Shown in pieces: positions 35,801 through 47,445 of a DNA stretch of 64,000 bases. Under the pieces are notes generated by a model, which saw nothing but the letters and a program-made list of their open reading frames with translations, was not told the DNA's origin and did not search any database. Each line of letters starts with the position of its first letter. The first letter of the stretch is position 1. The position numbers and the translations under genes are program-made. Source of the stretch: Aquilaria yunnanensis (lineage: Eukaryota > Streptophyta > Magnoliopsida > Malvales > Thymelaeaceae); contig CM077600.1 in the NCBI GenBank assembly GCA_039654915.1, positions 29,385,992 through 29,449,991 of the forward strand, written 5' to 3'.

Positions 35801-38800
35801 AGATGGTTTGCATGAAATAGCAAAAGGGGTAACCTTCAGCCTTCTAATTTATTCAGTCTCTTTAGTCTCAAGTCAGGTGAGCTGTGTAACTTATTCAATT
35901 CAGCATTGATTTGTACAAGATTGGCGATGCAAGGCCACTGTTTGACTTGATGGCAATTACCTTGGAGAAGATACCATCTTCTGGAGTTGTTGCTCGTGCA
36001 ACCATTGGATCACTGATGATACTGGCTCAGATTATCTCACTGGTATTAATCTGTCCCCACTCAGATCAGGTAATATTTGTTCTGCCTTTAGGATAATTTG
36101 CTGAAATCATGTGTTCTACCAGCTTGCTTACAAGTTCACATTTTCTAAGAATTCTGAAATCTATATTCCTTTAGCTATAAGTGTTATTCTTTTGCGAAAA
36201 TTTAATAAAATAGTATTCATTTTAAACATTTTGTCTCAGGTATTTCCAGAAGCACTTCTTGACCAACTGTTGAAAGTAATGTTACATCCAAATGTTGATG
36301 TCCGTGTTGAGGCACACCAGATGTTTTCGGTTTTGCTACTTTCGAGTTTGTCAAGATATGGAGTTGCTTCACGTCCAAGTTATGCAAATGAACCTAGAAG
36401 ATGGCGCTCAAATAATGCATGCGCATTTGCATCCATATCTGCTCTGCTTGAAAAGCTCCGAAGGGAAAAGGATAGTTCCAACCTGGAAAAGAACGTGTGT
36501 AACAATTATGATGATGTTAAAAAGGATGCTGTGGAGGAAGACAGGAAACAGGGCCGCGCTTGCAAGAGTTCCCCTAACATTTGCGACTTTATCTCTATTA
36601 TTGACAGAACTGCTGTCCTGAACATCACAGAGACAGTAAGGAGATATAACAAAAAATTGTGGAGATATAACCACTTTTTTTTGTTATTTTTTGATACATC
36701 TGTTTCATATAACAAAAAATTGTGCAGATTTTACCTTAGCATCTACATGTTTTTGTTCTTGCAACTCGTCATTGCCATATTGTATTTCACATTGTAGGAA
36801 CTGTACATCTTGAAGCTCACAGAGGATCAAATACTGCAATTGCTGTCTGCTTTCTGGCTGCAAGCCACTCTTCCTGATAATTTGCCTTCCAATATAGAAG
36901 CTATATCACACTCTTTTATGCTGACACTCATTTCCTTGAGACTAAAGGTGATCTGGATGACATCATTTAAGAACCTTTTAGCTCTTTGCCTTGGTATGCT
37001 TCTCATACTTGAAACAGCATGAATTGAACAAGATTTTTTCTGCTGGAATCTTTGTCCCACATAATAGAGCTGGTAGGGTCTCATTCACTATGTTTTCAGT
37101 GACAGGATTTGCTGAAAATCCTATTGGATAGAGCTTCTTATAATTGTTTTTGCATATGCATTTCTTCATATTCTGCTTGTCTCCTAACAATTATTTCAAT
37201 TGTGGTCAACAGAACCCCAATAACAACATTGTTGTCCGCTGCTTCCAGCTTCCCTGGTCTCTCATGAATATATCTCTGGATATTAACAATGGTATGAGGC
37301 AATTTTTTACGTTAAATAATTTCTGTTTATCTCTTTTTGGTTTAGAATTTTTTTTATGGTAGCTACTTTGGGCAGGGAAGTTAACCCCTGCATGCGAGAG
37401 GTCAATTTTTGTACTGTCACTGGGCATGCTGATGATTGCAGCTAAGATATTTCAGATTCCTGCATTGCCTGATCTCCTTAAATCCTCAATTCCATATAAT
37501 GTGAGTTCCTTTGACAACCCTTTTGTACTTGATCATTCATCACAACAAGAGGGTTCTGGTCACATGACTTGGCTCACATAAGATTCGATTCTTATATTTT
37601 TTTTGTTGGTAGATATTCAGGAGAACTCTGTGTTTTTCCACTTCTAAGACTTTGGTCCCCTTGTTTATTGGAGAAAAGGCCTAGTAGTTTAACTCCTTTT
37701 GGAGTGTTTTGGTTAATTCCTGTCTTGTGGTTATCACCCAAGAAAGAATAATTGCTTATCCCCTGGAATGTACTTTCTTTTTTTAAAATGCAATTTCTTC
37801 TGCATCTAGGATGACCCTTTTCTCGGAATCACTGATGACCTCCAAATATTTGCGAGGCCTCAAGCAGAGGTGAGAGACTATGGATCTGTTTCTGATAATC
37901 AGTTCGCCTCATCATTACTTTTGGAATTGCGAGATAAGTTATATGGATCGAACATGGGCTTAATGCATATCATGGTGCAAAATTTATCTGCCCTCACTAA
38001 GGTATTGATGCTTTGACAAGTTCTCATTTTGCTTTACTTGTCTTCTATCTGCTTGACTGCTCCAAATTAACTTTTGTGCTCATTTAAGCTCAAGGAAGAT
38101 GTTATTTCAATGCAACTATCTGAGGCATTCAGCCCTGATGATGCTCTCATGCTTGGACCACAAGCAGTACTTGACTTGGACCTCAAGAGAAGGGTGGCTC
38201 AGTCAAAGGAATCTCTTTCTTTTGATGAGGTGCCTTCCCATTTACTTGAATTCTGAAATATCATATTATTCAAGTTTTTGGAATCCCGGCTTGTGTAGAA
38301 GGAATTTTGGAAATTCATTTCAAGAATATCTGCAAACTTGTGTTTTCTATTGATTGGCATCTCATGAATACAAATATGGCTACCTTTGCATGGTGCATCA
38401 GTGAAATTTTGTTGGTGCATATAAATGTCACCAACCGTGTTCTTAATGTTCACATGTTTGTTTTATTGTGGAACAGAACGAGAGATTGACTAATAGTAGC
38501 AATCGAAGGTATTGCTAATGTCATATTTTCTGCTTATGGTGCAGGAAATTCCAACAAGTTCGTTAGGTGAGGATGACGTGAGAAGTGAAGCCTCTGTCAC
38601 TGATCTATCCCGCTTTATTCCGAAAGTGTCTCCATCCCCTTCTCTGTCTCATGTCATAAGCATTGGGAAGCTTCTGGAATCGGTAATATCTTTTCGCCCA
38701 TCAGAATTATCCATTTCATTGCATATGAGTCGTCCACTGCCTGATTTTTTAGTACTCATGCAATGAAATAGATGTTATCAGAGCATAATAGTTTCTAATT

Positions 38801-39317
38801 CTAATCCATATCTCCTTTTATCAGGCACTTACAGTTGCTGGTCAAGTTGCTGCAACATCTGTCAACACATCTCCGCTCCCATATGATACCATGGCTAGTC
38901 AATGTGAAGCTCTTGGCACAGGTACTAGGAAGAAGCTCTCGAACTGGTTGGCTTATGAAAATCATCATAGTACGTTTTCATCACCTGCTCCAGCAGATCG
39001 GCGCTTAGCACTTTGGGAGGTAAATAACATACTTTTAATACTTCTTTGGGAATCATAAGAAGCACAGAATTGCAATGCAGTTACTTCGGCACTACAGAAT
39101 TTCAGACAGCTGATGAACCTTGACTACCATGGCTTTAATTTGCTTAGGCTGTGTAACTCTCTGGTCTTGATGATTAATTTTTTTTTCCCTGAATGTACAT
39201 CAGATTACAAGTGATGTTGGTCCAGTAAAAGGGGGTTATCCAGCAGACCCATACCTGGCTATGAGGTTACCTCCAGCAAGCCCTTTCGATAATTTCCTGA
39301 AAGCAGCAGGATGTTGA
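32837..39317 (+). CDS. SRL2: EFR3-like ARM-repeat protein (SEMI-ROLLED LEAF 2 / At5g26850 type)
   Basis: Joined exons: 32837-32971, 33450-33524, 33629-33744, 33854-33968, 34362-34490, 34673-34720, 34904-35097, 35226-35422, 35545-35828, 35920-36069, 36240-36635, 36798-36947, 37213-37291, 37376-37500, 37810-38001, 38089-38229, 38545-38682, 38825-39019, 39204-39317. All introns are GT..AG and the frame is kept, giving 990 aa. The N-terminus MGFISRKIFPACGNMCVCCP has Cys at 12, 16, 18 and 19, likely palmitoylation sites, followed by a basic stretch. Helical ARM/HEAT-type repeats span roughly residues 50-750 (CEYAAKNPIRIPKIAKYLEE; ILGCQTLTQFIYSQVDGTYA; RWRSNNACAFASISALLEKL). The end carries MRLPPASPFDNFLKAAG, near identical to At5g26850 as I remember it. 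EFR3 proteins hold PI4-kinase alpha at the plasma membrane; plant EFOPs do the same. In rice the SRL2 gene affects leaf rolling. Which Arabidopsis paralogue is the true orthologue is inferred. No break or missing segment is visible. Confidence 0.93.
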
Positions 39318-40267
39318 GCAGCGAGCAGCCACCGCACATCATGTTGAAAATGTTGTACAGTTTTAGGTTGTTAGCTAGTTGCATGTCATCCTTAGGTTGC
39401 AAATTAGTGAGCGCTTGAGTTGAGGCTTCTAAGTCTGGATGCTGGTCATGAGTTGGATGCATGTCATCCTAATTAATTGTATTTGGGAACTTGTACTGGC
39501 CTTTGGTTGAGCATCATCCATCTTTGGTCATGAGTCATGGCATGAACCGGTATGATCTTTAAACCTTAGTGCATTTCAGTGTTTAAAACTTTCCAATATG
39601 GAATTTGGAGCCTCAGCTTGTTTGGCTTTGTTAAGAATTGGACTTTACCACCTTTACCGTCCGTATTTTCCTTGAGAAATTGGGCGGAAGCAGGCTGCAT
39701 GTATCCATTTGGACGGCAATTTTGTGATTGTATCTCATGCTCGGATCCAGATCTTATCCAACGTTGGAGGGGGAAGTTTCTTTTTGTATTACTAGCATTG
39801 ATTTTAACGTTCTCATTTGATCCTACTGTTTTTTTTCCTTTCCTTTTAAAATCTATAGAATGCTCTAAAGTGTGGAAAATGCCCGTCTCATGCCACTTCG
39901 TGACGTGAAATGGCATCGTATGAAGAGGATGAACATCGTAGATAAAGGCTGAAGTGCATTAGCTAATTTGCATGAATTGGTCCCTCATCTCCAACGTCGT
40001 TTATTCAAGTCCTTAAACTTTGAAAAATGGTATAAGTTAGTCCAAGGTAGTGCACCTCATATTGCCAGGAAAAAAATTCACACAACTTGGTCCTTAAACT
40101 CTTTTTTGTCCATAGGTAACTGTTGTTCATTTTTTTTTATTGTTTTAGTCCATGTATAGGTGAAATTTATTTAGTTTCATGTGTGCTTGTTATTTGAGTA
40201 AGTATCATCATTTAAAAATTTTACTACAGCTAAAAAGTTATAAACTAAGAAAAATTATTATCATTTA
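39318..40267 (+). other. 3' UTR of the EFR3-like gene, then intergenic
   Basis: Sequence after the stop at 39315-39317. The poly(A) site is not certain. A frame on either strand at 39566-39916 is open, without motifs. 'attggtccctcat' and 'agtccttaaactttga' near 39975-40020 resemble long-TIR ends like those at 40268. Confidence 0.4.
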
Positions 40268-40806
40268 GGCATAAATCTACAATTCACTCCTAAACTTTGT
40301 TGAATCAGGCATTTAACCCATTCAACTATGACACGGAGCAACTCAGCCCCTAAACTTGGTACACTAGGACACATAAACCCTTCTATCTAATGAAAATGAT
40401 CTTTTTTATTTTCATTGGATTTAAATGACAATAACATTGAACAAGGAGACTAAACTTGATATTTTAGTATATTACTGTTTGAAAGGCCATTTTCCTCCAT
40501 AGCTTCACATGCAAGAGGTTGGAGAGTTACTTGAAAAATTTGGAGCATCCTCAGCATGCCAATTGGAACTGCGTAAAAAGGCGACCTGTCAAATAGCAAT
40601 ATACTAAAATGCTAAATTTGGCCTCATTGTTTAGTGTTATTGTCATTTAAGCCCACAAAAAAAACTAAAAAGAACATTTTCATCAGTTAGAGGGGACTAT
40701 GTGTCCTGGTTTACAAAGCATAGGGGGCTGAGTTGCATCGAGTCATGGTTGAAGAGGTTAACTGTCCGAGTTAGCAAAGTTTAGGGGTGAATTATGGATT
40801 TAGGCC
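40268..40806. mobile_element. long-TIR MULE-like element, complete
   Basis: A 539-bp element with imperfect inverted ends of about 135 bp. Matching blocks include 'ggcataaatctacaattcac' with its right-end complement 'ggcctaaatccataattcac', 'caactcagcccc' and 'gatgaaaatg'-type ends. The perfect 9-bp duplication 'tatcattta' flanks it (40259-40267, 40807-40815). Nine bases and long TIRs fit Mutator-like elements. There is no coding capacity. Confidence 0.9.
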
Positions 40807-40815
40807 TATCATTTA

Positions 40816-42562
40816 TTGGTTAATTGGAAAAGGTAAACTAATTGATTTAAAGCATAGTTAGCTAATCTGTTTGATACTCACTTTGTTCTTATATTAATAT
40901 AATATTATTTAAAATTTGTTGTTCTTGTTTCAGTAATTATTATATTATTGGTAATATTTTTACAAGATTTTGAAGATGAATTGTATAGTAACGATTTTTA
41001 AGTTTTAAAGGCAATTATTATAAATTAAGAAAAAAAAGATAGAGAATAACTTACCAACATAATCGCTTAGTTTGAGAGACATTTATTATTAGATAGGCCC
41101 TTTTTATAGCATAAATAGAAAACTATCTTTTTCTTTAAGAGAATAAATTGAAGCTTGTTTTTATATGATTTGCATATGATAATGCAATGTACGGCAAAGA
41201 TAATTTGGCCCATTATATTGGTATATCTTGTGGTAATACCAATAGTTAAAAAAATGTATGGAGATAAAGACGCTAAAATTCTAAAAATTGGCATTATTAA
41301 TTTTTTTTTTTACTTTTAGAAAAACTACTGAAAATAGATAAAATGTACTTTTGTACAATATACATACACATACAAACAAGCAAACACATGAATACATATA
41401 CATCACTAAAAAATTACCCAAATTGAAACTTAATATAGGTAGAATCCCCAAAAAGCACTTATATAATATGGTTAAAGGTTAGTTTGAAATTTATTCTTTT
41501 TCACTTTGGAAGAATTATACATACATCATGTAACATTGAAAGTAAAACAAATATAACATATTATAAGAAACATCAAAATGTAATTTAGTATGTGAAAAAA
41601 GGGGGTGAAACATTTAGAAGTTTCATGAATCAAACTAATAGGAGAGCATGAAAATAAATCATCTTTACCAGGATTTCATGATCCAAAATAGGAAAAATTA
41701 TTTAATTAAATTCTACGATTATGATCAATTATGATTACCATTCTAATCCAATTTTATGACTATGATTTTCAGAAAACCAAAAGCGATTCTATATGGGATC
41801 CCAATTTTGAGAACCTTGACCTTTACCTCTTTAAGCACTTAAGAGATGACCTTGTTAAAGGTGACAATGAGAAGCTTGGGCGCGACTTACTCATTTCATT
41901 TCAAGGCCTAGTGAATCAGTATGTATCTTTAAGTATAGGGCAATTACAAAAGTAATTTTTATTATGTGAAAAAAAGAGATTATTCCTTTTAATTTTTAAT
42001 ATTTTTATTTTATACTTTTTTATTAAAAGTTATAAAAAGTAAATTAAATAGTAAAAAAATTCTAAAAGTGCTTTTCAAGATTTTTTATTTATCAAGTTTT
42101 GATTTTTATGAATATTTGGTAAATGAATATAAATAAAAAAACAACTTTTAATTATACCTTAAAAATCTCTACCAAGTATAGCTTAAGCTAGTTTTAATTA
42201 ATGTTTTACAAAAAAATTATTTAATAACAATATAAATAATGTATACTTAAATAAATTTTGCCTATTCATGGAATATATCAATATGAAATGAATTACAATT
42301 ACCTAAACTTGAACAAAAAGAACATTAAGGATTTGTTTCAAAAAATTTCTATAACACCACAAGTTGGCTTGGACCAACTTGCATCATTTCTAAGAGTGAA
42401 AGTGAGGTAAAAAATATCAGGTTCGGGTTAAAACCGACCCAAATTATGTCTGCTCTTCTCCCAAGTGCATAACTCGAAATTGCCTCAATTATCAACGTAA
42501 CTAGAAACTACCTAAACTCCATTAATTTGGATTTGGGTTGATATTAATCTGGTTAACTTGAT
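40816..42562. other. AT-rich intergenic with one coding-like patch
   Basis: Mostly A/T-rich. At 41761-41925 the frame DFQKTKSDSIWDPNFENLDL then LFKHLRDDLVKGDNEKLGRD looks protein-like, but there is no splice context or recognised domain. Confidence 0.4.
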
Positions 42563-42940
42563 TTATGACCCCAAATTTAAGCACATGGAAAAAAAAAACA
42601 GAAACAGAAGAACATCAGATATTCTTGGATATTGTCCATGAATTGAAGAAATAAAAGAGCAAAAACCAAAACTTTTAACATCACCCAGTAATCCAAAACC
42701 ATTAAAATTCAAAATTTTAAAATTGGAAACAAAACAAAACAAAAAAGCTATTGTTGATAAAAGCACCTGGGAGGCCAATTTGCGAGTCTGTGACTGAGGA
42801 AGAATAATCCGAGTGATTGAGTGAGTGAGACTGAGAGAAGGTAGGGGATGGTTTGGCCTTAAGGTGAGGTATGACGATGAGAAGGGTAAGATAGAGAGAG
42901 TTGCGAATAAAACAGGTGGTGCTGCGATGAAGAGACAATG

Positions 42941-43124
42941 TGTCAAATTGGTCTCAGCCAAATGCTTTTCATTTATGTATGTATCCATCTTATACAGGAA
43001 GTTACACTTATCTTCAAGAGTTTTACTTCTATCATGAAACTAAGCTATCTTAGCTAAGAAACTAAGAGATAAGGACGTAGGAATACAATTGTACAATTAA
43101 CTAGTGATATAAGCAGCAGTAACA
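42941..43124 (-). repeat. Copia 3' LTR
   Basis: 184 bp. Shares with the right copy 'agccaaatgcttttcattta', 'acaggaagttacactta', 'agctatcttagctaagaaac' and 'ctagtgatata'. Confidence 0.85.
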
Positions 43125-43299
43125 CCACCCCAATCCAAGTTGGAGCATAAAGCTTGCTGATGCCCAACTTGTCAACAAGGAATTGAAATTGAGCTTTTCC
43201 CAGGGCTTTGGCGAAGCATGTCAGCTGGGTGATTGTTCTTGAGAATATGCCAAGCTTCAATAACACTTGACTAAATCTTTTCGCGAATAAAGTTGCAAT

Positions 43300-43551
43300 T
43301 TAGCTTGATGTGTGTTTAGTCTTCTTGAGAAAGACAAGATTGGATGCTAAGTCAATAACAGCTTTGTCGTCATAGTACAGTGGCATGGGGGAGGTGTGCT
43401 CCAAAGTAAAGTCACGTAGCACCATTTTAAGCCAAAGGAGCTTAAATGTTGCTGCAGGCATTGTTCTATATTCGGCTTCAGTAGAGGAGTTTGAGACAGT
43501 TTGCTGTTTCTTAGACTTCCAAGAGATACGTAAATTACCTATCATAGTCAT
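43300..43551 (-). pseudogene. Copia RNase H domain
   Basis: ISWKSKKQQTVSNSSTEAEY then LLWLKMVLRDF and PLYYDDKAVIDLA match the Copia RNase H blocks. Some acidic residues are altered. Confidence 0.9.
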
Positions 43552-44470
43552 AAAACCAGTGGTTGATCTTTAGGTTGTTGGATAACTAGCCCAGTTGGCA
43601 TCACAAAATGCCGTAAGTTTAAGTTCTCCTTTGGAAGTGAAAAAGATTCCTTGCCATGGTGTCGATTTCAAGTACTGTAAGAGATGCATGGATGTGTCAA
43701 AATGTTCTTGATGTTGTTCCTTCATGAACTAGCTAAGCAAATTTATGGCATATGTTGCAACAGACCTTGTAATTATGAGATATATAAGTTTTCCAATGAG
43801 CTGCTTATATTGACTAGGATCTTTGATGAATTCTCCTCGTGTTGAACCAAGTTTATGGTTTTGTTGAATAGGGAAGTGTGCTGGTTTTGAACCTAACATG
43901 TGAGTCTCTCGTAAGATGTCCAGAATGTATTTCCTCTAAGATAAGAAAATTCCACTAGGTGAGTGAGCTGCTTCAAAACCGAGAAAGTATCACAACTTTC
44001 CAAGACCCTTAACATAAAATTTGCCATATAAAAACTGCTTCAAGTGCTATATATGACCAGAATTATTTCTAGTAATGATACTGTCTCATCCATAGATGAG
44101 AACAACCATAAAACTATCACATGATATCCTGGTGAACAGAGAATATATAATCAGCTTTGGATTATACAAAAGCATACTCCTTTAAGGAACATGAGAATTT
44201 TGTGAACCACCGTCTTGGTGCTTGTTTCAACCTATAACGCAATTTTTTCAAGCGACATAATCGTGAGTCATTTGGTGCAAGTAAACTAGGAGGTGGCCTC
44301 ACATAAATTTATTTAGCGAGATTACCTTGCAAGAAGGCATTGTTAACATCTAGTTGATATAGCTCACACTTTTAACTACTACAATACCAAATAGACATTG
44401 AACTGTTGTTAATTTTACAACAGGAGCAAAAGTTTCAGTATAATTGATACTTTCAATTTGACTGTAACCC
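43552..44470 (-). pseudogene. Copia reverse transcriptase domain
   Basis: In minus order: YTETFAPVVKLTTVQCLFGI, then QLDVNNAFLQGNLAK, then VRPPPSLLAPNDSRLCRLKK, then SCDSFMVVLIYG followed by a stop where YVDD is normal, then YILDILRETHMLGSKPAHFP and IGKLIYLIITRSVATYAINL. Inactive because the catalytic site is destroyed. Confidence 0.85.
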
Positions 44471-44525
44471 ATCACAACCAAGGAAATAATTGAGTACCAG
44501 AAAATGAGTATGTCTTGTATGGACC

Positions 44526-44783
44526 CTAAATATCCATGTGAACTAACTTAAAATTTTTTTCACTTTTGGCAAAGCTTGAAAAAAAAGGTTTTTGAGTCTG
44601 TTTGGCTTGATAACATGGTACGTAAAACTCATTCAAATTTTTCAAAGACATATTTAATAGTTGAGGAACGAATGATAATTTTCTAAAAAGAACATGACCA
44701 AGGCGTCTATGCCACAAAGTAACATAGTGATTCACCTTGGTTGAAGTAGCAGTGGATGCAAAGCCCTTATTGAAGTAAGACAA
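44526..44783 (-). pseudogene. Copia GAG-pre-integrase and integrase start
   Basis: NHYVTLWHRRLGHVLFRKLS, then PCYQAKQTQKPFFSSFAKSE and LVHMDI, the start of the integrase core. The catalytic core is not found beyond it; the RT sequence begins within about 60 bases. Confidence 0.85.
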
Positions 44784-45329
44784 CCTGCCTCTAAGCTCAT
44801 TCTTGCCAATCTGCCTCTTCGTAGCTAGGTCTTAATTATAAGACATAGTGAGATAACAAATTTACTGATAGATAACAAATTGCAAGTAAAAGAAGGAGCA
44901 TATAGAAGATCGGTTAGTTTAATAGTTGAAGGCTAGAATGCTTGACCAACTGTTTTAGTATTGGATGTTGCTTTATTGGAAGCTGTGTAGGCAAAGATTT
45001 CTGAATAAGGCTTGTTTTTGTCAAAACATCTTTGCATGACGTCATGTGTTCTGAAGCTCCTATGTCTATGATCTAATATAAAGAATTTGTTACATTCTTA
45101 TCAGCAAAGTTGGTAGATGAGGTTTAATTTGGGATCAATGATAAGAGTTTTTCATATTGATATTGTGTAAAAGTAGAGCAATTTTTCGTTGCACCACTGC
45201 TTGTGTTTTGATCCAAAACGGCATTGTTTACCAAAGATTTCCCTGCTTGGAGCCAACCTGATTTTTGCCTTAGTTCCCAGCAGATGTACCCTTTTGTTCC
45301 CACCAATTAAGGTACCCATTCAACCTAAA

Positions 45330-45371
45330 ACACATAGACCGCATGTGACCAATTTTTCCACAATAATCACA
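45330..45371 (-). pseudogene. Copia gag zinc knuckle
   Basis: CDYCGKIGHMRSMC fits C-x2-C-x4-H-x4-C, then FRLNGYL. Upstream gag sequence includes PTLSKACALVSKEERQQNFV near 45450-45520, a usual Copia gag block. Confidence 0.9.
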
Positions 45372-46083
45372 CATCAATTTTGTCTTCTCCTTGTTCGAGC
45401 TATTACCTTATTAAGGTTTTACAGCAACTGTAGCGGCTTCAACAGCTGGGTATTTGCAGCAACAAAATTTTGCTGTCTTTCTTCTTTAGAGACAAGTGCG
45501 CAGGCCTTACTCAAGGTAGGAAAGTGGCTCTACATATAGCACATAAGGTCCTATCACACTAAAATTGTTGTTTAGTCTCATAAGAAAAAAAATGCAATTT
45601 TTCACTTTATTTTTCAGCAAGGAACTCTTTTATAGCGCCACAAGTACAAGTCGAAACATTAGAGTACATTACCAATTCATACTATAAAGCCTTAAGCTAT
45701 GTGAAGTAGGCCGCTATTGATTGCTCATTTTGCTACAGAAGTATTATTTTTCTTTTTAGCTCATACATCCTTGGAGCGTTGCCATAAAAGAATCTCTCTA
45801 ACCAAATCTCTTTTGCAATTTTAGAATATGCAATGCTTCCAAATAGATCTGGTGAGAAGGCATTGAATATCCACGAAATCACCATGGAGTTGCATTTTTG
45901 CAGGCCTACAGTAGCGGTGGTGACTTTTCAGGTTTTTCTAGTGTGCCCAAGGTTGTCAAAGGCAAACAAGGCAAATGCTTAGGCGCAGCAAGGTGGCAAT
46001 GGACATCCTCAACATGGTAGAGGTGAGGTGTCTTCAATCAGGTGTACACCTCTGCCCTGCTGGGTGGTTACCGTCCTATTGGG

Positions 46084-46266
46084 TCCACTTCAGCTCCACC
46101 GGCGGACGATGTCGGATCCAAGCTAATACAGCGGACGACGTCAATCCACTTCAGCTCTACCGGCGGACGATGTTGGATCCAAGCTAGTACACCAGACGGC
46201 GTCAATCCACTTCAGCTCCACCGGTGGATGATGTCGGATCTAAGCTGATATGCTGGACAATGTCTG
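46084..46266. repeat. 61-bp tandem repeat, three copies
   Basis: Units start at 46084, 46145 and 46206 with 'tccacttcagctccaccgg' and share 'gatgtcggatc'-type cores. Higher GC and CpG than its surroundings. Confidence 0.9.
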
Positions 46267-46301
46267 ATCTTGTTTGAATACGACGAATCCACCGTCGTGG
46301 A

Positions 46302-46491
46302 CAAGGCCGGAGCCAGAAAAAATTGTCAGTGGGGGCAATGATAATTTTTTTTTATAATATATAGATGTAAAATTTAAAATTTATGGGGTCAAATTACAAA
46401 TTTTATTGAAGATACAATACTAAATATGTAATTTTACTAAAATTCAGTGGGGGCAATTGCCCCCTCTCACGTGAACGTGGCTTCGCCACTG
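46302..46491. mobile_element. hAT-like MITE with perfect 8-bp duplication
   Basis: A 190-bp element from 'caaggccggagccag' to 'cttcgccactg', with right complement 'cagtggcgaagccacg' close to CAGGGGCGGAGCCAG ends. The flanking 8-mer 'gtcgtgga' is identical at 46294-46301 and 46492-46499. No coding capacity. Related by terminal sequence to 25553-26279. Confidence 0.88.
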
Positions 46492-47249
46492 GTCGTGGAC
46501 CATTCTCAGTGACTTAAATGCCCTAATCTCTCAATCCCCTTGCTGTCTTCTAACCTCACTTATCCAGTGACAAATATTATAAATAACCAAAAAACCAAGA
46601 TCCCTTTTCTTATCTCCCGTTGACATGTCTTTTACCTAACTAAAAATAAAACCCTTTTAATTGGATTAAAACTGAATCCCTCTCCCCAAAACTATACTAA
46701 ATTAAGTTTGTTGAACCAAACTTTATTAAATGACTTACTTGTAAATATTTCTAAATATAAAAAAAAAACCATACTTAAAGGTTCATTTCATTCATATAAG
46801 TAAGGCTTTTAATAACTGAATTTTATTATTTTATAATAAAATTTCTATCATTTAGTATATCTTCTACCATACTACTGTATGTTTTTTTTGTGCGCCCCTC
46901 TTCACTCGAGCGAACGCTTTTTTGTACGCCTTGTGCCTTAGGTGGCACAAGGGTCTAGCGCTTTGGGTGCGCCTTTCGCTTTTGACAACTTTGAGTGCAC
47001 TATTCACAAAGGACAACTTGTTATTTGCTCTCAAGGTATTTTGCATGCATGTTTCCTAATGTGATAATTGTCACACTGCAACAAATAGCCAACAAGGGTG
47101 ACATTAAAATTATCAGATGCACTAAAAAAATATGGAGAAAAATGATTATTAGCATCGACTAGAGGCCTATTTGAGCCGTAAACCCTTTTGTTCGAATCCT
47201 ATCCCATTTGATTTCAAGTTTTAAAGAGTTGAAACCTGCTTTAATAACA

Positions 47250-47445
47250 TGGAAAATTGGTCTTAGCCAAATGCTTTTCATTTACATACATATCCTACTT
47301 ATACAGGAAGTTACACTTACCTTTAGGAGTTTTACATCTACCATGAAACAAAGCTATCTTAGCTAAGAAACTAAGAGATAAAGACATAGGAATAAAAATA
47401 GGAATACAATTGTACAATCAACTAGTGATATAGGTGGTATTAACA
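47250..47445 (-). repeat. Copia 5' LTR
   Basis: 196 bp; about 12 bp longer than the other LTR because of an extra 'aataaaaatagg'-type block. Adjacent interior has the decayed primer site. Confidence 0.8.

Larger units (their letters stand above)
45949..46993. mobile_element. candidate TIR insertion in the Copia gag region
   Basis: Left end 'aaggttgtcaaaggc' and right complement 'aaagttgtcaaaagc' are near inverted copies, about 1 kb apart, with Copia sequence outside. Flanks show no convincing duplication. It contains a 61-bp tandem repeat and a hAT-like MITE. Confidence 0.5.
42941..47445 (-). mobile_element. degenerate Ty1/Copia element
   Basis: Two similar terminal repeats, 42941-43124 and 47250-47445, bound a minus-strand Copia layout: gag (about 45940-45400), CCHC knuckle (45330-45371), GAG-pre-integrase (LWHRRLGH), a fragment of integrase, RT and RNase H, then a purine-rich tract 'ggattggggtgg' before the 3' LTR. 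The sequence after the 5' LTR ('tgttattaaagc') is a decayed match to the Met-tRNA site TGGTATCAGAGC. All domains carry stops. No target duplication was found (caatg against ttagg). Gag is also interrupted by another insertion (45949-46993). Confidence 0.85.

Noticed and set aside
42563..42988. 141-codon minus-strand frame
   Set aside because: It runs across the Copia LTR border and has no conserved motif.
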